Shown here: positions 12,268 to 23,413 of the stretch, piece by piece
Position numbering within the stretch: the stretch's first letter is position 1
Layout of the letters: every line of letters begins with the position of its first letter
Source: Ophiosphaerella korrae
Taxonomy: Eukaryota; Ascomycota; Dothideomycetes; Pleosporales; Phaeosphaeriaceae
Length of the DNA: 64,000 bases
Assembly (NCBI GenBank): GCA_028456385.1
Contig: JALNQF010000134.1
Coordinates: 1 to 64,000 of the forward strand
Direction of reading: 5' to 3'
The notes under the pieces: generated by a model
Database searches by the model: none
Seen by the model: only the letters and a program-made list of their open reading frames with translations
What the model was told of the DNA's origin: nothing
Position numbers and translations under genes: made by a program

Positions 12268-12689
12268 TTATGCTCAAGGACGTACAAGTACTTAGTTACT
12301 TGCAAGTAATTGTCACGCGGTGGCCTGGGCGGACGAGCGCATTTAGGGAGCATTATGGCGAAGAGAGTGCCTGGTTGACGTGCACATGTGACGTCAATCG
12401 GGCGCGAGTCTGCTGACTCAATAACGCATATACAATATTAGTCTAAATTTCTATGACATCTGACATTAGTCGGTTTTGATCTTCAGGGTGCAAGGTTATA
12501 GGAGACACGCAAAGTGAGAGGGAAACGTGCACGTAGAGCTAGCGTTTTGACATTACTACCATGAAATACTTATCAGCAGTCTGTGTGCTTGATTACAAGT
12601 TTATGGTTGCCTCCACATGAATAACGGCTATCGTCAATATCATGGCTCATCACGGCCGATACATGAGCAAACCACGAAACTCGAGATAA

Positions 12690-13153
12690 CGGCTCTCCAT
12701 TATCGAGCCGCAACGGCGCAGGGACAAGTATATAGATTGGAGGCAGAGCAGCAGATAGGAGACAGAGCAATCAATTCAATCATCTCCATCGTCAATCAGT
12801 GACCATCAAATCCGACACCCTCACTCTTGATTGACCTCGATCTTGTTGTCGAAGAGCAGCGCGAGAAGTCGTCAGGGGCCCGTGGTAAGGCTGGTACGCG
12901 AGTGTTCATGGCTATTGGAGTACGTGCATGACAGTTGCCTCAGCGATTGCCGAACCGAATGTCAATTCTCGGGTTAGCGCTGCGGCTCTCCAATGGTGTG
13001 CCGCAGTTGATGGGTTGTGGTTGTGGTTGAGTTAGTGGCGAGCTAGTATCGCGCAATAGCATCGCGCACGCGATGCTAGATGGATCGCCATGGCCATCTC
13101 AATTGTCATCTGAATCGATTCATGAGCTGGCTCGTACGCCAGCTCATCTGACA
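12690..13153. mobile_element. Rearranged TGTCGGAT-family fragments
   Basis: 12690-12817 is the left end of the copy found at 14452-14578 in reverse orientation (ending AAATCCGACA). 13012-13153 is the right end of the same subfamily in forward orientation (ending CTCATCTGACA). The middle about 190 bp does not match. It is either one copy with an inverted half or two abutting fragments. Confidence 0.6.
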
Positions 13154-14451
13154 CTTTCCCATGCTTTCGGAGCAGAAAGCGGGAGTTGTCGTTGTGTCTT
13201 CCTTCCCATATCTGCTACCAGCTACTGCGCTGCTTGTCGCCGGCTGTGACCGTCGCGTCTATCGAGGTGTTCGTCGTAGAGACACCAGCAATTTGTGTGT
13301 GGCCTGAGTTCCTTGGCGGTGCCAAGCAGTTTTAATTGCGATGAGCGATATTCACAACGCAAAATAGCACAGCCTTATTCCTACACCAGCGCAACACCAA
13401 TCGCTCAGGAGTAAGTCTAGTGCTCCACATGGCCAGCTAAATCTGACTGGTTCTCGCGATCTACCAACTGCCATCACCGCCTTTATCCCTTCATTTGCAC
13501 TGGCTGTTATCCTCTCCATTTAGAAGCGCGAGTATCTGCATCTCTATGATGTGTGACTATTATGAATACTTTGTTGTTTACAGAGATTGCCAAAATCCAG
13601 ATGGGAAGCATAGGACTAAGAAGAGACGCGATATACTTTGCAAAAAGGTTACGGAAGAAAATAAGCCTATATGTACCCCAGTTAATAGGTTGCCGTGGGA
13701 ATTTAACTCTACCTTTGTTACTGGAACTTGCTTAGAGTGCAGTAAGCATAATTTTTCTTGGCTAGATAATAGCTTGTAACACTTGGGCAGCCAGAAACTC
13801 GTAGATACAGTTACCTCCGACGCCGTGCAAGACCCACGATTATGCGGATGTCACCGACTGCTTTCTACGCTTCAGCATAATATACAATAATAATAACGTA
13901 TACAAGAGGGAATATAGCAAAGTAGATCAATTTATTATTTGGATGCTATGCCCTATATTGCGCAGAACCTCTTCCATATCCTTAAACTATAATTTAAGGC
14001 ATCTTAAAATAGTATTCATAAGGTCTCTAACCTGTTATTGCGAGAATTTAGGTAGGCCCTCTTGTTATACCTTTTCCCTCTTCTTATCTAGAGAGAGATA
14101 TAGCCCTTTAAAGAGCTAGATGCTAGTTAACATCTTATAAAGCGCGAGACCAAACTCGAAGATATTGTCTTGTTTCTAAGAAGTGCTTAGGCCTAATAAC
14201 AAATTATTGAAGTTACTAAGCTAAAGATTGTATTTGTTATTGAGGAAGAAGTTGTCGCAAGTTATATCCCTATAGGCAACGTTATTTTTATAGACGAAGC
14301 ACAGTGCGAAGGTAGCCTAATAGACTTAGCTGGAAATAAGAACTGAGCTAGGGAGTTGATTATCAGGCCTACCTAGGTATCCCTAGACCGTAATATTCTC
14401 TACGTATTGGAGAAGGATTCCCCTGGCCGTAAGGTTGCTGCGGCAAGGCTG
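13154..14451. other. Gene-free, partly AT-rich mutated DNA
   Basis: A short open frame at 13495-13779 (94 codons, Cys-rich) has no recognisable domain. From about 13860 to 14400 the sequence is AT-rich with very many TAG/TAA triplets, consistent with a RIP-mutated transposon. Confidence 0.4.
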
Positions 14452-14894
14452 TGTCGGATTTGATGGTCACTGATTGATGATGGAGATGATTGAATTGATT
14501 GCTCTGTCTCCTATCTGCTGCTCTGCCTCCAATCTATATACTTGTCTCTGCACCGTTGCGGCTCGGTGATGGAGAGCCGCCGAAAACAGAATGCTGTAGG
14601 AACCAAGGCCGGCATTTTATGATGCGAGGTAGATAGGATTTGCATTTGTGTCTGCTATAAGTATGAAGGAGTAGTTGTTAGGATCAGGCCTTTGTTTTGG
14701 TCACTAATTAATCCGGTGGGAGCTTCTCGGCGAAAATCGGAACGGGTAGGTCCGGCTCTGGTTACCCCGCAGGATCCCACCTCGTAGCATCGCGCACTAG
14801 CATCGCGCACGCGATGCCAGATGGATCGCCATGGCCATCTCAATCGCCATTTGAATCGATTTGTGAGCTGGCTCGTACGCCAGCTCATCTGACA
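14452..14894. mobile_element. TGTCGGAT-family TIR element copy
   Basis: A 443-bp copy starting TGTCGGATTTGATGG and ending CTCATCTGACA. The flanks (GGCTG and CACCA) do not match, so its target duplication is lost or it is recombinant. It shares both halves with the rearranged copy at 12.7-13.15 kb. Confidence 0.7.
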
Positions 14895-15489
14895 CACCAC
14901 GTCGCAACCCCAGAGCTGCAAGGCGTGGGTCGGCAAGGCGTGCTTCGTTGAGACCAACGACTAAAGCAGACCAAGAGTTTTGGCGCGAGTTCAGCGATCC
15001 TGTGTATAGGAAATGACAACTTGTTCTAGTGGCATTCTTTGTATTTGCCGTAGATAGCATATGACCCAAGGGAACTCTAATGGTGGTGGGTTGGTGTCTG
15101 GAGAGTTAGTGATTCGCTGAGGGTTGACCGGGGTCCAAGCGCTCCTATAAAGGTCTCACCCTTACTTGTTCCTCAAAGCAAAGTCGTCCGTTCTTGCCGA
15201 ACGGCTTCCCATCTCCGCCACCACTAGCCTAGCGAGTAAGTTATATGGGATCATTTTTGACCGAGTTCTCTATAATTCGGTACTGTAACATGTTTGCACA
15301 GCTCTTGTTGTATAAGAGGTTGTTCAGGTTCTTTCTCTTAGCTTTTTGTGTTAATGGTTTAAAATTGGTTTCTTTTGCTAGTTGATTTATCACCAGTTGC
15401 GAAATTTCAGCTCTGTGTGCTGTTTTATGGTCTTTGAGCCAACGTGTTAAACAGCCTTGTAGGACGCCACTTCGAGAAGAGAAACCTGA

Positions 15490-15715
15490 CTAAGACGCCT
15501 CTGTCGGGGACCCCTCTCTGGGGATACCTCTCCGGGGACACCTCTCTGGGGATACCTCTTCAGGGAGACGGGTCTGGCTGGGACGCTTTTCCCAGAAGAG
15601 AAACCTGACTAAGACGCCTGATACCTTTTTGGGGACGCCTTTTTGGGGACACCTCTGGGGACGCTTCTCCAGGGACGCCTCCAGGGACGCCTCCAGGGAC
15701 ACCTCTCCCAGGCGA
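15490..15715. repeat. GGGGACACCTCTC-type minisatellite
   Basis: A degenerate tandem array of about 13-16 bp units (GGGGATACCTCTC, GGGGACGCCT). A 25-bp segment beginning GAAGAGAAACCTGACTAAGA is repeated at about 15475 and 15595. The open frames across it reflect only the repeat. Confidence 0.75.
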
Positions 15716-15719
15716 CGGA

Positions 15720-16979
15720 TAAGACTGGGACGTGTCTCCGCGAGCGGCAGATATTCACATTCGAAATTGACGAAGCTAGAAGGGATAGAAAGCGTAATCG
15801 ATATATCCAGGAAATTAGGTTTCACGACCCAACCAACATCAGTATAGAAGGATTACTTCTTTACAGCTCGGAGTGATGGCAATAGAATATTTTATCCAAG
15901 TGTATGTCGACGGGACGTACTTGACGAAGTAGCACTAACAGCGGAAATAAGCTTGATGGGAGCACTGACAGCCGGAGTATTCCAGGTTGTAGTACTCTAG
16001 AATCATTTACGTTGGATAGATTCACTCAAGTCGGTAATACTATAGATTGGTTTACATTGGGCGGATCTACTCGAGTCTGATGTGCTCCGGGTTGGAGTAC
16101 TACAAATTAGTTTACGTTGGATGGATTTACTCAAATCTAATTTACTCGGAATTAAAATGCTCAGCTATAGTTAAAATGTTCTACTAAGAGTGTAACGCGG
16201 CTCGCTTGTTTCGGTGACAAGTACCTGGCCGGCTGGGGTTAGGAGGTAAGAGGTGTTAGGTGGCGAAGGGTTGGGTGGTAGGCGACAATCACGAGTGGCC
16301 TCAGTGCGCAACTGTGAGTATGCGAGTGAACCTGTAGTTGACTGTGAGGTTTCTATCTTGCACGCGCGGGCGCCTATATACTGGTCTGCTTCGTCACTTC
16401 GTGTGCCAAGGCGCCCACGAAGCGGCGAAGTAATCACGTGTTCAGATTATGTTCGATTGCGTCATCCCAATCGAGTTCGCCCCCACTGTCGGGATCTATT
16501 GGTTCCAGCCATAGTGGGCTGATGGATCTGGTCACATTCGTAACAAAGAGCTATGTTCTAAATTAGGCCCTGCTAAATGTAGCGTAGTCTTGTAACGAAG
16601 GTTCTCAGAACACTCGAGACTCTCGTGAACTCTGGTACGAGTTGGGGGCGGGGCCGATGCACCAGAGATCATGACGTTGTATAGTTGTAGTCCAAAGCGG
16701 GACAAATGCGCTACACAGGCGCATAAAAAGCTCGACACTTGCGAAAGGAGTAGGGCAAGTATTATTCTTTCTTAGATACTAGTAGTACTGTTGAATACTA
16801 TCCGTCATCCCTTCACTATCTCCTGTAGCCTACGGCAAGTACTATTGTCTTCCAGCTACCTCTTAACAAGTCTCTATCTAGCACGGATATAGTCTAAAAC
16901 CCTAGAAAGGAGATCTAACTCGATTTCACTCTAGTCCTACACTTTAGTTATATTAGTTTATTAGCTAATATAATATACT
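15720..16979. other. No gene identified
   Basis: Contains a degenerate repeat of a TTACGTTGGATGGATTTACTC-like segment at about 16004-16150 and unassigned open frames under 90 codons. The part from about 16740 is AT-rich. Confidence 0.35.
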
Positions 16980-17347
16980 TGTCAGATTTGATGTAGGATA
17001 TGTGTCAGATGAGGTGCGCGTACCAGCGCAACGGTTACGAGCTGCTGCCAGAGCTCCAGCGCGATGAGTACTCGCACTCGACGCTGCGCCGAAGCTGAGA
17101 TCTCAATCTCAACTCAGCTCATGGATGGAGCTTGCGAGTTGGCTCACTCAGCTAGCTCATGAGCTTCAGATGACGTTGGAGATCGGCGATGGCGATCGAT
17201 CTACGATGCTAGTGTGCGATACTAGCCTCGCCCCTAACCCAACAACAAAACATTAGCTCAACGGCGGCGCATCCCTTGCACAGTAGAGCAATTCAACATT
17301 TCTCACTCCGGTTCACATCCATCAATTTGTGAACCCCAAATCTGACA
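16980..17347. mobile_element. TGTCAGAT-family copy, reverse, with a stray left end
   Basis: A left end (TGTCAGATTTGATG) at 16980 is followed within 25 bp by an oppositely oriented copy, which runs from TGTCAGATGAGGTGCG at 17003 to CCCCAAATCTGACA at 17347. The flanks do not match. One copy probably inserted into, or recombined with, another. Confidence 0.65.
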
Positions 17348-17902
17348 AGAGGACTCACCCTAGATATAACGAAAATTTAACATCATTATCACCCATACTA
17401 TTCTAAGACGTACTAGTTGCTATACAAAGTGCCAATAAAGCTCTTTACAAATACTTTAAATACTCAGATAAGATTTTTAGATTCGTAAAAGACAAATTAT
17501 TCATTTACGCACATGTCCTCGGGATTCTCAAACCACAAGAGTTTGATGCACTCTAGCATCTCAGCATTCTCACCTCGAGGAACGCATGTAAGATCTACCA
17601 GTTTATTACCAAGAATTTAAATCATGAACAGAATAAAGAGATGCTAGAAATTCTTCGCATCCGCGGTGTAGAATAGCCCAATTTAGAATTAGGGAGTGCA
17701 GACACGACTTAATTGGGCACATCATACTTATAGGCAAGGTGCTAGAGCCTATCGGGAAGATGTATGAAGCAACCTCGGACCAAACAACGGGTTTTTGTCG
17801 TCAAACTAGGCGTCAATCAATATTTGTATTGGTTCAACAGCATTCTCCTCCCGGGGAATATGCAAACTACTACTACTAGGGTCTACCCTTCTATAGCTAT
17901 TG
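17348..17902. other. No gene identified
   Basis: AT-rich sequence with frequent stops in all frames. No RNA gene or repeat end was seen. Confidence 0.35.
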
Positions 17903-18460
17903 CTATATGCACGACACTTTAACCTCGTTGTGGCCTGTGACCATGGCCTTGCTTTGCGTCGTAAAGAGCGTCAAGATCGGGGTTATCAACCTCGGGAGGT
18001 CCGACTTTGGCGGCGCTGAAGCGTGTGCAAAATGCGTCCGTACTGCGCCTGGGGTTCGGTCTGGGAAGCGTTTAAATATATCCTTCGACTCCATATCCAT
18101 GTTGCCTATATACGCGAGTAGTCGCAGGTCGTCTGGCTTCAACCATGGTAGGCGCGTTCGCTGGCAGGAGCGCATATCACCTTCCTCTCCGTTCTCGTAC
18201 TCTTCGTCCGCATCGTCGTCTATGTGGTTGGTGTTATCACTTGCAGTATCGCGGAGGGGACTGCTCGTCCAGTCCGCATTGCGCAGCGTCGGGCCTTCGC
18301 GGTTACATGTGCCTGAAGCACCATCGTCATATCGGTGCCCCGGTAGCATCCATGAATCTGGCGATGGCTGGATCATGCGGATGACTTTGCCGTCTTCACC
18401 GAAGAGCTTGTGTACAGGATAAAGCTCTTGGCATAAGACCAATAATACTTTTCTTAGCAC
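17903..18460 (-). CDS. Myb/SANT-like DNA-binding protein, small
   Basis: An open frame of 185 codons. Residues of about 103-150 (LPWLKPDDLRLLAYIG, then DIFKRFPDRTPGAVRTHF) match the fungal Myb-like / homeodomain-like pattern in which an acidic-Trp start is followed by a KRFPGRTPGAVRTR-type recognition helix. The middle is acidic (DDDADEEYENGEEGD) and there is no signal peptide. A nuclear DNA-binding role is inferred. The first 25 codons may instead be intron or leader, so the start is uncertain. It is followed on the same strand by nothing obvious; the adenine deaminase lies upstream, about 460 bp away. Confidence 0.6.
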   Translation of the reverse strand: MLRKVLLVLCQELYPVHKLFGEDGKVIRMIQPSPDSWMLPGHRYDDGASGTCNREGPTLRNADWTSSPLRDTASDNTNHIDDDADEEYENGEEGDMRSCQRTRLPWLKPDDLRLLAYIGNMDMESKDIFKRFPDRTPGAVRTHFAHASAPPKSDLPRLITPILTLFTTQSKAMVTGHNEVKVSCI

Positions 18461-18923
18461 AGCGATGGCGTGGACAGGGACGAAGAGGATGGAGATGAGG
18501 GGGCTGTAGTGCTCTTAACAAAAGTGGTCATGTTCTGATTGCGAAAGAGAGGTTTGCTAAATTCTGGGATGATAAAAAAAAAGTATCATGATGTTAAGAC
18601 CGCAGCTCTACTCCATTGCGCCAAACAAACCCAAAAAGGTAACCAAGTATTCAACAACGTTGAATGCAGGAGTAGAACAGTATATATTGCCCAAGGGCCC
18701 TTGGAGCCTTGTCTTGCGCTCTTGCGCAGCTACGGCCTTACTGCGGCCTATAGCGTGACACATGAATGAAGGAGGGTTGGATCGTGGCATGATTAGCCTG
18801 AACCAACCTTGGGTGCGTACACAACGGTTGCCCGCACGGGCAACAGGAGACCCCGTTTTGCTATCCTGTGCCATCAAATTGTCCGTAGGGGACTTCATAG
18901 TCTGGGGGCCAATCATGCGATAT

Positions 18924-20126
18924 CTATATCCCTAGGTCGATGCCGTACAGCTCCTGCAACATGTGCCTTTTCACGTCTTCAGAAGCCCAGCAAATCTTTA
19001 TGGCATTCTCTGCCAACCTTTGTATCTCCAAATTCGTAAAGCCGCAGTATTTCTTCACCACGAGCAAGTTTTCTAGCACCCATGCATCCTCCATAAATGC
19101 CGGATCGTCGCTTGCAATAGCGATCCTAATGCCGGCGTCGAAGAGAGCTCGAATGTGTTGAAACACTTTGTCCATTGGTTGGTGGCGAATATACGACCAA
19201 GGGCAGATTGTCATTCCAAGCTCCTTCTCCTTGATTAAATTGATGAGATGTACATCGCCAGCAGCATTTAGTCCGTGATCGATTCTGTCCGCGCCTGTGC
19301 CTGCGATACTCGATGCCACCTGATGAATATGTTCGAGAGGATAGGGCTTGCCAACATCGCAGTGGGCTGTAAGGCGAAAGCCATCATTCCTTGCTCGGAC
19401 GAAGACTTCATCAAATAGCGATGGTGGTCTGTCGACTTCGTTCGAGTCAAGACCAATCGCCACTATCATATCGCGATATTTTAGTGCTGCATCATAATGT
19501 TCCATTGCGGACTCTGGTGATTCGTCCCGAAGGAAGCACATGATCCAAGCAGATTTCACCTACAGTGCGCTGTGAGCAAAAAAAAAAACGTTTCTCGAGG
19601 AAGACGACGGGCTTACGTTGAGGTCCTGTGCAGCTTTCCGCTGCGCTTCTCGAAAACCCTCCATCATCGTCTCCCAACTCGTCCCAAAGCGCGTATGTCC
19701 TTGCGGATCAAAGAAAATCTCAGCATATCGCACATTCATGGCCGCAGCATGTTCATAATAATACATAGCAAGATCATAGCAGTCCTGCTGCGTTTTGAGA
19801 GTCTCAAAGCCACCGTAATAGGCCTCAAAAAAGGACAGAATCTCTTCCTTGTTGGTCGTGGGGTTCCCAGTACGCGGCTTCCAGGTGTTGTGAGAGTCTC
19901 GTAGTTCATCAAGTGAAGAGAAAGGTTGACGGGTTCGAGGGTTGATGATTGCTTGGCCGTTTCGTTGCGAGAACTTCCATTTTAGATCTGCACCTATAAT
20001 TCCTTCTATGTGGACGTGAAGCTCGACTTTCGGAACTGCGTCGATGTATGCATCTTTTGTAGCCACTAGGGAGCGCCTCAGCTCTCCTCGTCCTGCTACG
20101 GACAGCGCATTCCCTGCGTCCGTCAT
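18924..20126 (-). CDS. aah1: Adenine deaminase (Aah1-type)
   Basis: Amidohydrolase-fold purine salvage enzyme converting adenine to hypoxanthine (family knowledge). The first metal motif HVHIEG follows PKVEL. AHCDVGKPYPLEHI replaces the AGE motif of true adenosine deaminases and resembles the HCDV motif of fungal adenine deaminases. RIDHGLNA and SDDPAFM complete the site. One intron, 19560-19616 (57 nt, GTAAGC...TAG), joins exons 20126-19617 and 19559-18924 in frame to about 381 residues. I chose the ATG at 20126 because the 34 extra in-frame codons up to 20228 lie inside a duplicated upstream repeat. No defects are seen, so this is a normal housekeeping gene within a repeat-rich island. Adenosine deaminase-like is the alternative reading. 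Confidence 0.85.
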
Positions 20127-20180
20127 TGTGGTCGCGGAGTGGTATCTGTAGAAGCGGATTCGCGGGTGCAGCCGGAAAAA

Positions 20181-20352
20181 GCGATCCAAGGAGGACAATG
20201 ACACAGATTTTGAGCTTTCGAAGGGCACAGTAGTAATATCAATGTATATAAAAGATGGTCTAAGAAGCGATCCAAGGAGAACAATGGCACAGATTTTGAG
20301 CTTTCGAAGGGCACAGTGGCGATATCAATGTATATAAAAGGTGGTCTAAGGA
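20181..20352. repeat. 86-bp tandem duplication upstream of the adenine deaminase gene
   Basis: Two copies, about 90% identical, of an 86-bp unit starting GCGATCCAAGGAG. Each contains ATGTATATAAAAG on the plus strand. The array covers the likely promoter or 5' leader of the minus-strand gene. Confidence 0.85.
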
Positions 20353-20714
20353 CACTGCCGGTAGACCCGGCGGCTGCCGATCGACGGAGCGGGGTATACT
20401 GCCAAGTAGCCGGAGGACGGCGCGTCTGCAGCGGAGCTCCCCAGGCGATGACCAGGCACGCGGAACGAACAAAAGAGCCCGCTCCCGTTTGAGCTCGGGC
20501 CTACCCCACCAAAATCGATGAGCTCACCAAAACTCACCAACTTCAAGCCTCTGTATCTTCACAGCCACATATCCAAATTGAATAATTCCTTGATCATCTT
20601 GTTCCCCATGTCAAGGAATGGTATTTCTGACATTGATACCCCTCGAAAGTCCTGCATTAAGGGCATTTGTGAGTGGAATGATGCTCACAACATCCTATAC
20701 TTTCATACTAACGT

Positions 20715-22079
20715 AGGTGGCAAGCGAGTCGCGCGCCCCACCAGCCGCTCGGTAAGTCGGGAAAGCCGGAAATAGAATCGGGCGCCCCAACACAATGCAC
20801 ACCAGCTTGAAAACACAGGCAAAATCACCACGTTTTGCATTGATTCAGGTCTTAAATTACTTGAACAAGTCAAAATTTTGATGCGCGACCTTGATACTCA
20901 TACTGATCAATCGTTCGGTTAATCTTATCTTGATCCAACTCTAACAAGACCTTGTAGAACCTCTTAATGCCCTGTTTCTCACTTGTGCACTTCCTTGCAT
21001 GGAACAATCGGCGTAGGGGAGACACCCAAGTCTCCATTATACTCATATCTGGTGACTTAGGCGGACTAAGAATGTATGGGAATCTATTTTAAGGTAGCCT
21101 TTGGGCAAACCCTGTTGTTGGCTCCAGTAGTATACGGCAAAGATGGCGCTCCGTTGCGGCGTCTCAAGCTGCGGCAGGGACGTGGTGATTCGAATACGTT
21201 TAGGCATTATAGGCAGGAAGCAAGCGCATCACAAATCAACTAGTTTGGCTCAAAAAACAGGCTTGTGGGGTGTGTGCAAGTTGTTGTTTTGATGCAACTG
21301 ATTTGAGATGGGGCGCGCGATTCTATTTCCGGCTTTCCCGACTTACCGAGAGCAGCTCCGCGCACCTATTTGAGCGTGCAACTCAACAACGCAGTAGAGT
21401 AGCGTAGATATATTGATATATTAAATTAAGTAGTATCTACTACATCAGTTTACACGTACGTGGGTTGTGCCCAGTCTCTCCGCACCTCTTGCAGCGCGAG
21501 CGAGCCCGGCGACTTGGGCCTAATGTATCTCCATCTTGACGCCGTACAGCCTCTCTCTCAGCGAGTATATCCTCTCCTTGTCCCTTTGTTAAGACTCCTT
21601 GCTTCCGAATCCGCTTCTTTTTTTCGTGATTTACGCTTGCTGGCTGCCTCATTGGCTCTTTCAAGACTGGAGATCTGATCGCGCATTACTCTGGTAGAGC
21701 TGGAGTAGCTGGAGTAGGTGTATGGAGCTTATCAGCCATCTCACGCACAGCAGCTAGAGTTGGGGCAAAACCACGAGAATCCAGGTCAAGGATATACCTG
21801 ACTATTACCTCCTCTTCTATCTGAGTAAGCTTCTTTGAGTTAGGCTGGCAATCGCGTCGGGCGCGTCATCCAGCACGTCGGTCACGTAACGTTGATTCAG
21901 GAACGTTGAAGGTAGCAGCAGCTAGCCTACCGCCTTGAATTTGGCTAGAATTAATAGATAAGATAGCAAGCTGGATATCTGCTTCATTTGAAGGCAATTG
22001 ACGCGCGGCGCGTGGAGCCATTACACAATAAGATGATAGGTGCGCAGAGTTGGTGGGGCGCGCGACTCGCTTGCCACCT
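20715..22079. mobile_element. Pogo/Fot-like element inserted in the mariner gene
   Basis: A 1365-bp element with about 29-bp inverted ends (AGGTGGCAAGCGAGTCGCGC / GCGCGACTCGCTTGCCACCT). It is flanked by ACGT on both sides (20711-20714 and 22080-22083); removing one ACGT restores the mariner reading frame. A TA duplication, usual for this superfamily, is also possible but would not keep that frame. On the minus strand it encodes remnants of a pogo-type transposase: a Psq-like N-terminus from 22020 and a zinc knuckle (CKRCGETGHNPRTC) at 21440-21500. The DDE core is deleted. A further element is nested inside it. Confidence 0.75.
20755..21343. mobile_element. Nested mariner-type element
   Basis: Inverted ends AGTCGGGAAAGCCGGAAATA / TATTTCCGGCTTTCCCGACT are bordered by TA (20753-20754 and 21344-21345), inside the pogo-like element. 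The interior holds a minus-strand remnant of a mariner C-terminus (PPKSPDMSIMETWVSPLRR near 21060). It is internally deleted and non-autonomous. Confidence 0.72.
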
Positions 22080-23095
22080 ACGTTGACGTTTTTAAGTACT
22101 ACAACGTTAGCAAAGAGGCAGGATGGGCTATATTAAAGGAGGGCAATCAGGCTTTTGATAGAAGGCATCGCAACAATGAGGCTATCCAAGAAACCCGAGG
22201 TCGCAAGCTAAAGTTATCTACTAAACAGCTTGAACAAGCTGATAGATTCTTGCAAGATGTCGGGTGGGATGCACGCATTTTGATATAGAAACAGCTAGCT
22301 AAGGAGCTTTGATTTAACGTTCACAGTAATACTCTACGCTCTGCTATTGGTTCAATCGACTATTACAAAGGTATTACCTGTACTAAGGACTAGATCTCTT
22401 AAAGATATGCTAAAGAGCGCAAGACCTTTAGTGAAACAATGCTAGGTCTTAAGCCACAGAAGGAGGACTGGCATAACGTTAGGTTCTTTAATAAAGTACA
22501 CTGTCGTGTAGGTCCTCAAGGGAAGCTTCGGATTATCAGGAAATCGGGTGAACGCTACTGCTCTGATTGTATCCAAGAGCAGCTCAACCGAGAGGATAAG
22601 AGAGAGTGGGAAACCTCACATATTTGGGCGGCTGTTAGCTACAACTTCAAGTTAGATCTCACCTTTTACAATACCCCAGGCAACAAGAATAGCAAGCTAT
22701 CTCTCAAGGTCTACAGAGATCAGATTCTTAAGCCAGTTGTAGGCAAGTGGCTTAAAGATCCTAAGACTTCCCCCTTTGTCCTTGAAGAGGATAATAACAG
22801 CGGCTATAGAGGTAGCAGCAACACTAATATTGTGGCAGTTTGGAAGAGAAAGAACGACCTAGATCACTACTTCAACAGCCCTAATTTACCAGACCTTGCT
22901 CCTATTGAAAACTATTGGCAGGTGATAAAGCAACACCTCAAAAAATATCCACGTTGGGATGAGGGTGAGGCCCGTGAGCTGGCTTACGAGGGATGGGAGA
23001 AGGTCACTCAAAAGCTTATTAATCAGAGGGTTGAAAGTATGCCTCAAAGGCTTCGAGATTGCATTGAAATGGATGGAAGAATGACTGGGTATTGA

Positions 23096-23413
23096 CGTGG
23101 GTGGGAAACCTCGTTGAAAACGCTGAAAAACACCTTCTCCAACACCAAGAAATAGCCCTGTATAGCCAATTTTACCTATACTAGCAGCCTCATCAAATGT
23201 ATCACCATCTACATGAGTTTTGAGCTTGTACTGTGGGTGCAAACACCGTTCTCCTATACAAATTTGGTGGTGGTGGTGGTGATGGTGGGGTGCGCCAAGG
23301 CATTTTGCGTGGCGTCAGGCTGCGACCTGCGGGCTTGAGTCTGCCAGGTTGAGGTCTAGCTGGCGCTGCGCTGCAGACACCACCGCCGATGCATACTCTG
23401 CCGCCATAGTATT
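23096..23413. other. Intergenic; GGT microsatellite
   Basis: Short gap between the mariner pseudogene and the next NLR, with a GGT microsatellite at about 23268-23287. It probably contains the NLR promoter. Confidence 0.4.

Larger units (their letters stand above)
7777..12300 (+). mobile_element. Degenerate hAT element, approximate limits
   Basis: A hAT transposase pseudogene occupies 8035-10595. Palindrome-rich motifs built on TTACTTGCAAGT occur at about 7777-7811 and 12268-12300 and may be the element's terminal or subterminal regions. The limits are inferred, and no target duplication was identified. A Harbinger-type MITE (10678-11181) lies inside. Confidence 0.4.
20608..23095 (+). pseudogene. 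Tc1/mariner transposase, split and mutated
   Basis: The N-terminal part (20608-20714) continues at 22080 after a nested element and runs to 23095. The C-terminal block retains CWxxP-family features: HIWAAVSYNFK, FVLEEDNNSGYRG, and NLPDLAPIENYWQVIKQH, which carries the third catalytic region. The first catalytic region reads FFNKVHC where the family has an Asp-rich SDE-type motif, and several in-frame stops occur around 22290-22410. It should be inactive, and the changes look like C/G to T/A transitions. Confidence 0.85.

Noticed and set aside
15490..15876. Open frames of 72-111 codons
   Set aside because: Created by the minisatellite; translations are Arg/Asp or Pro/Glu repeats.
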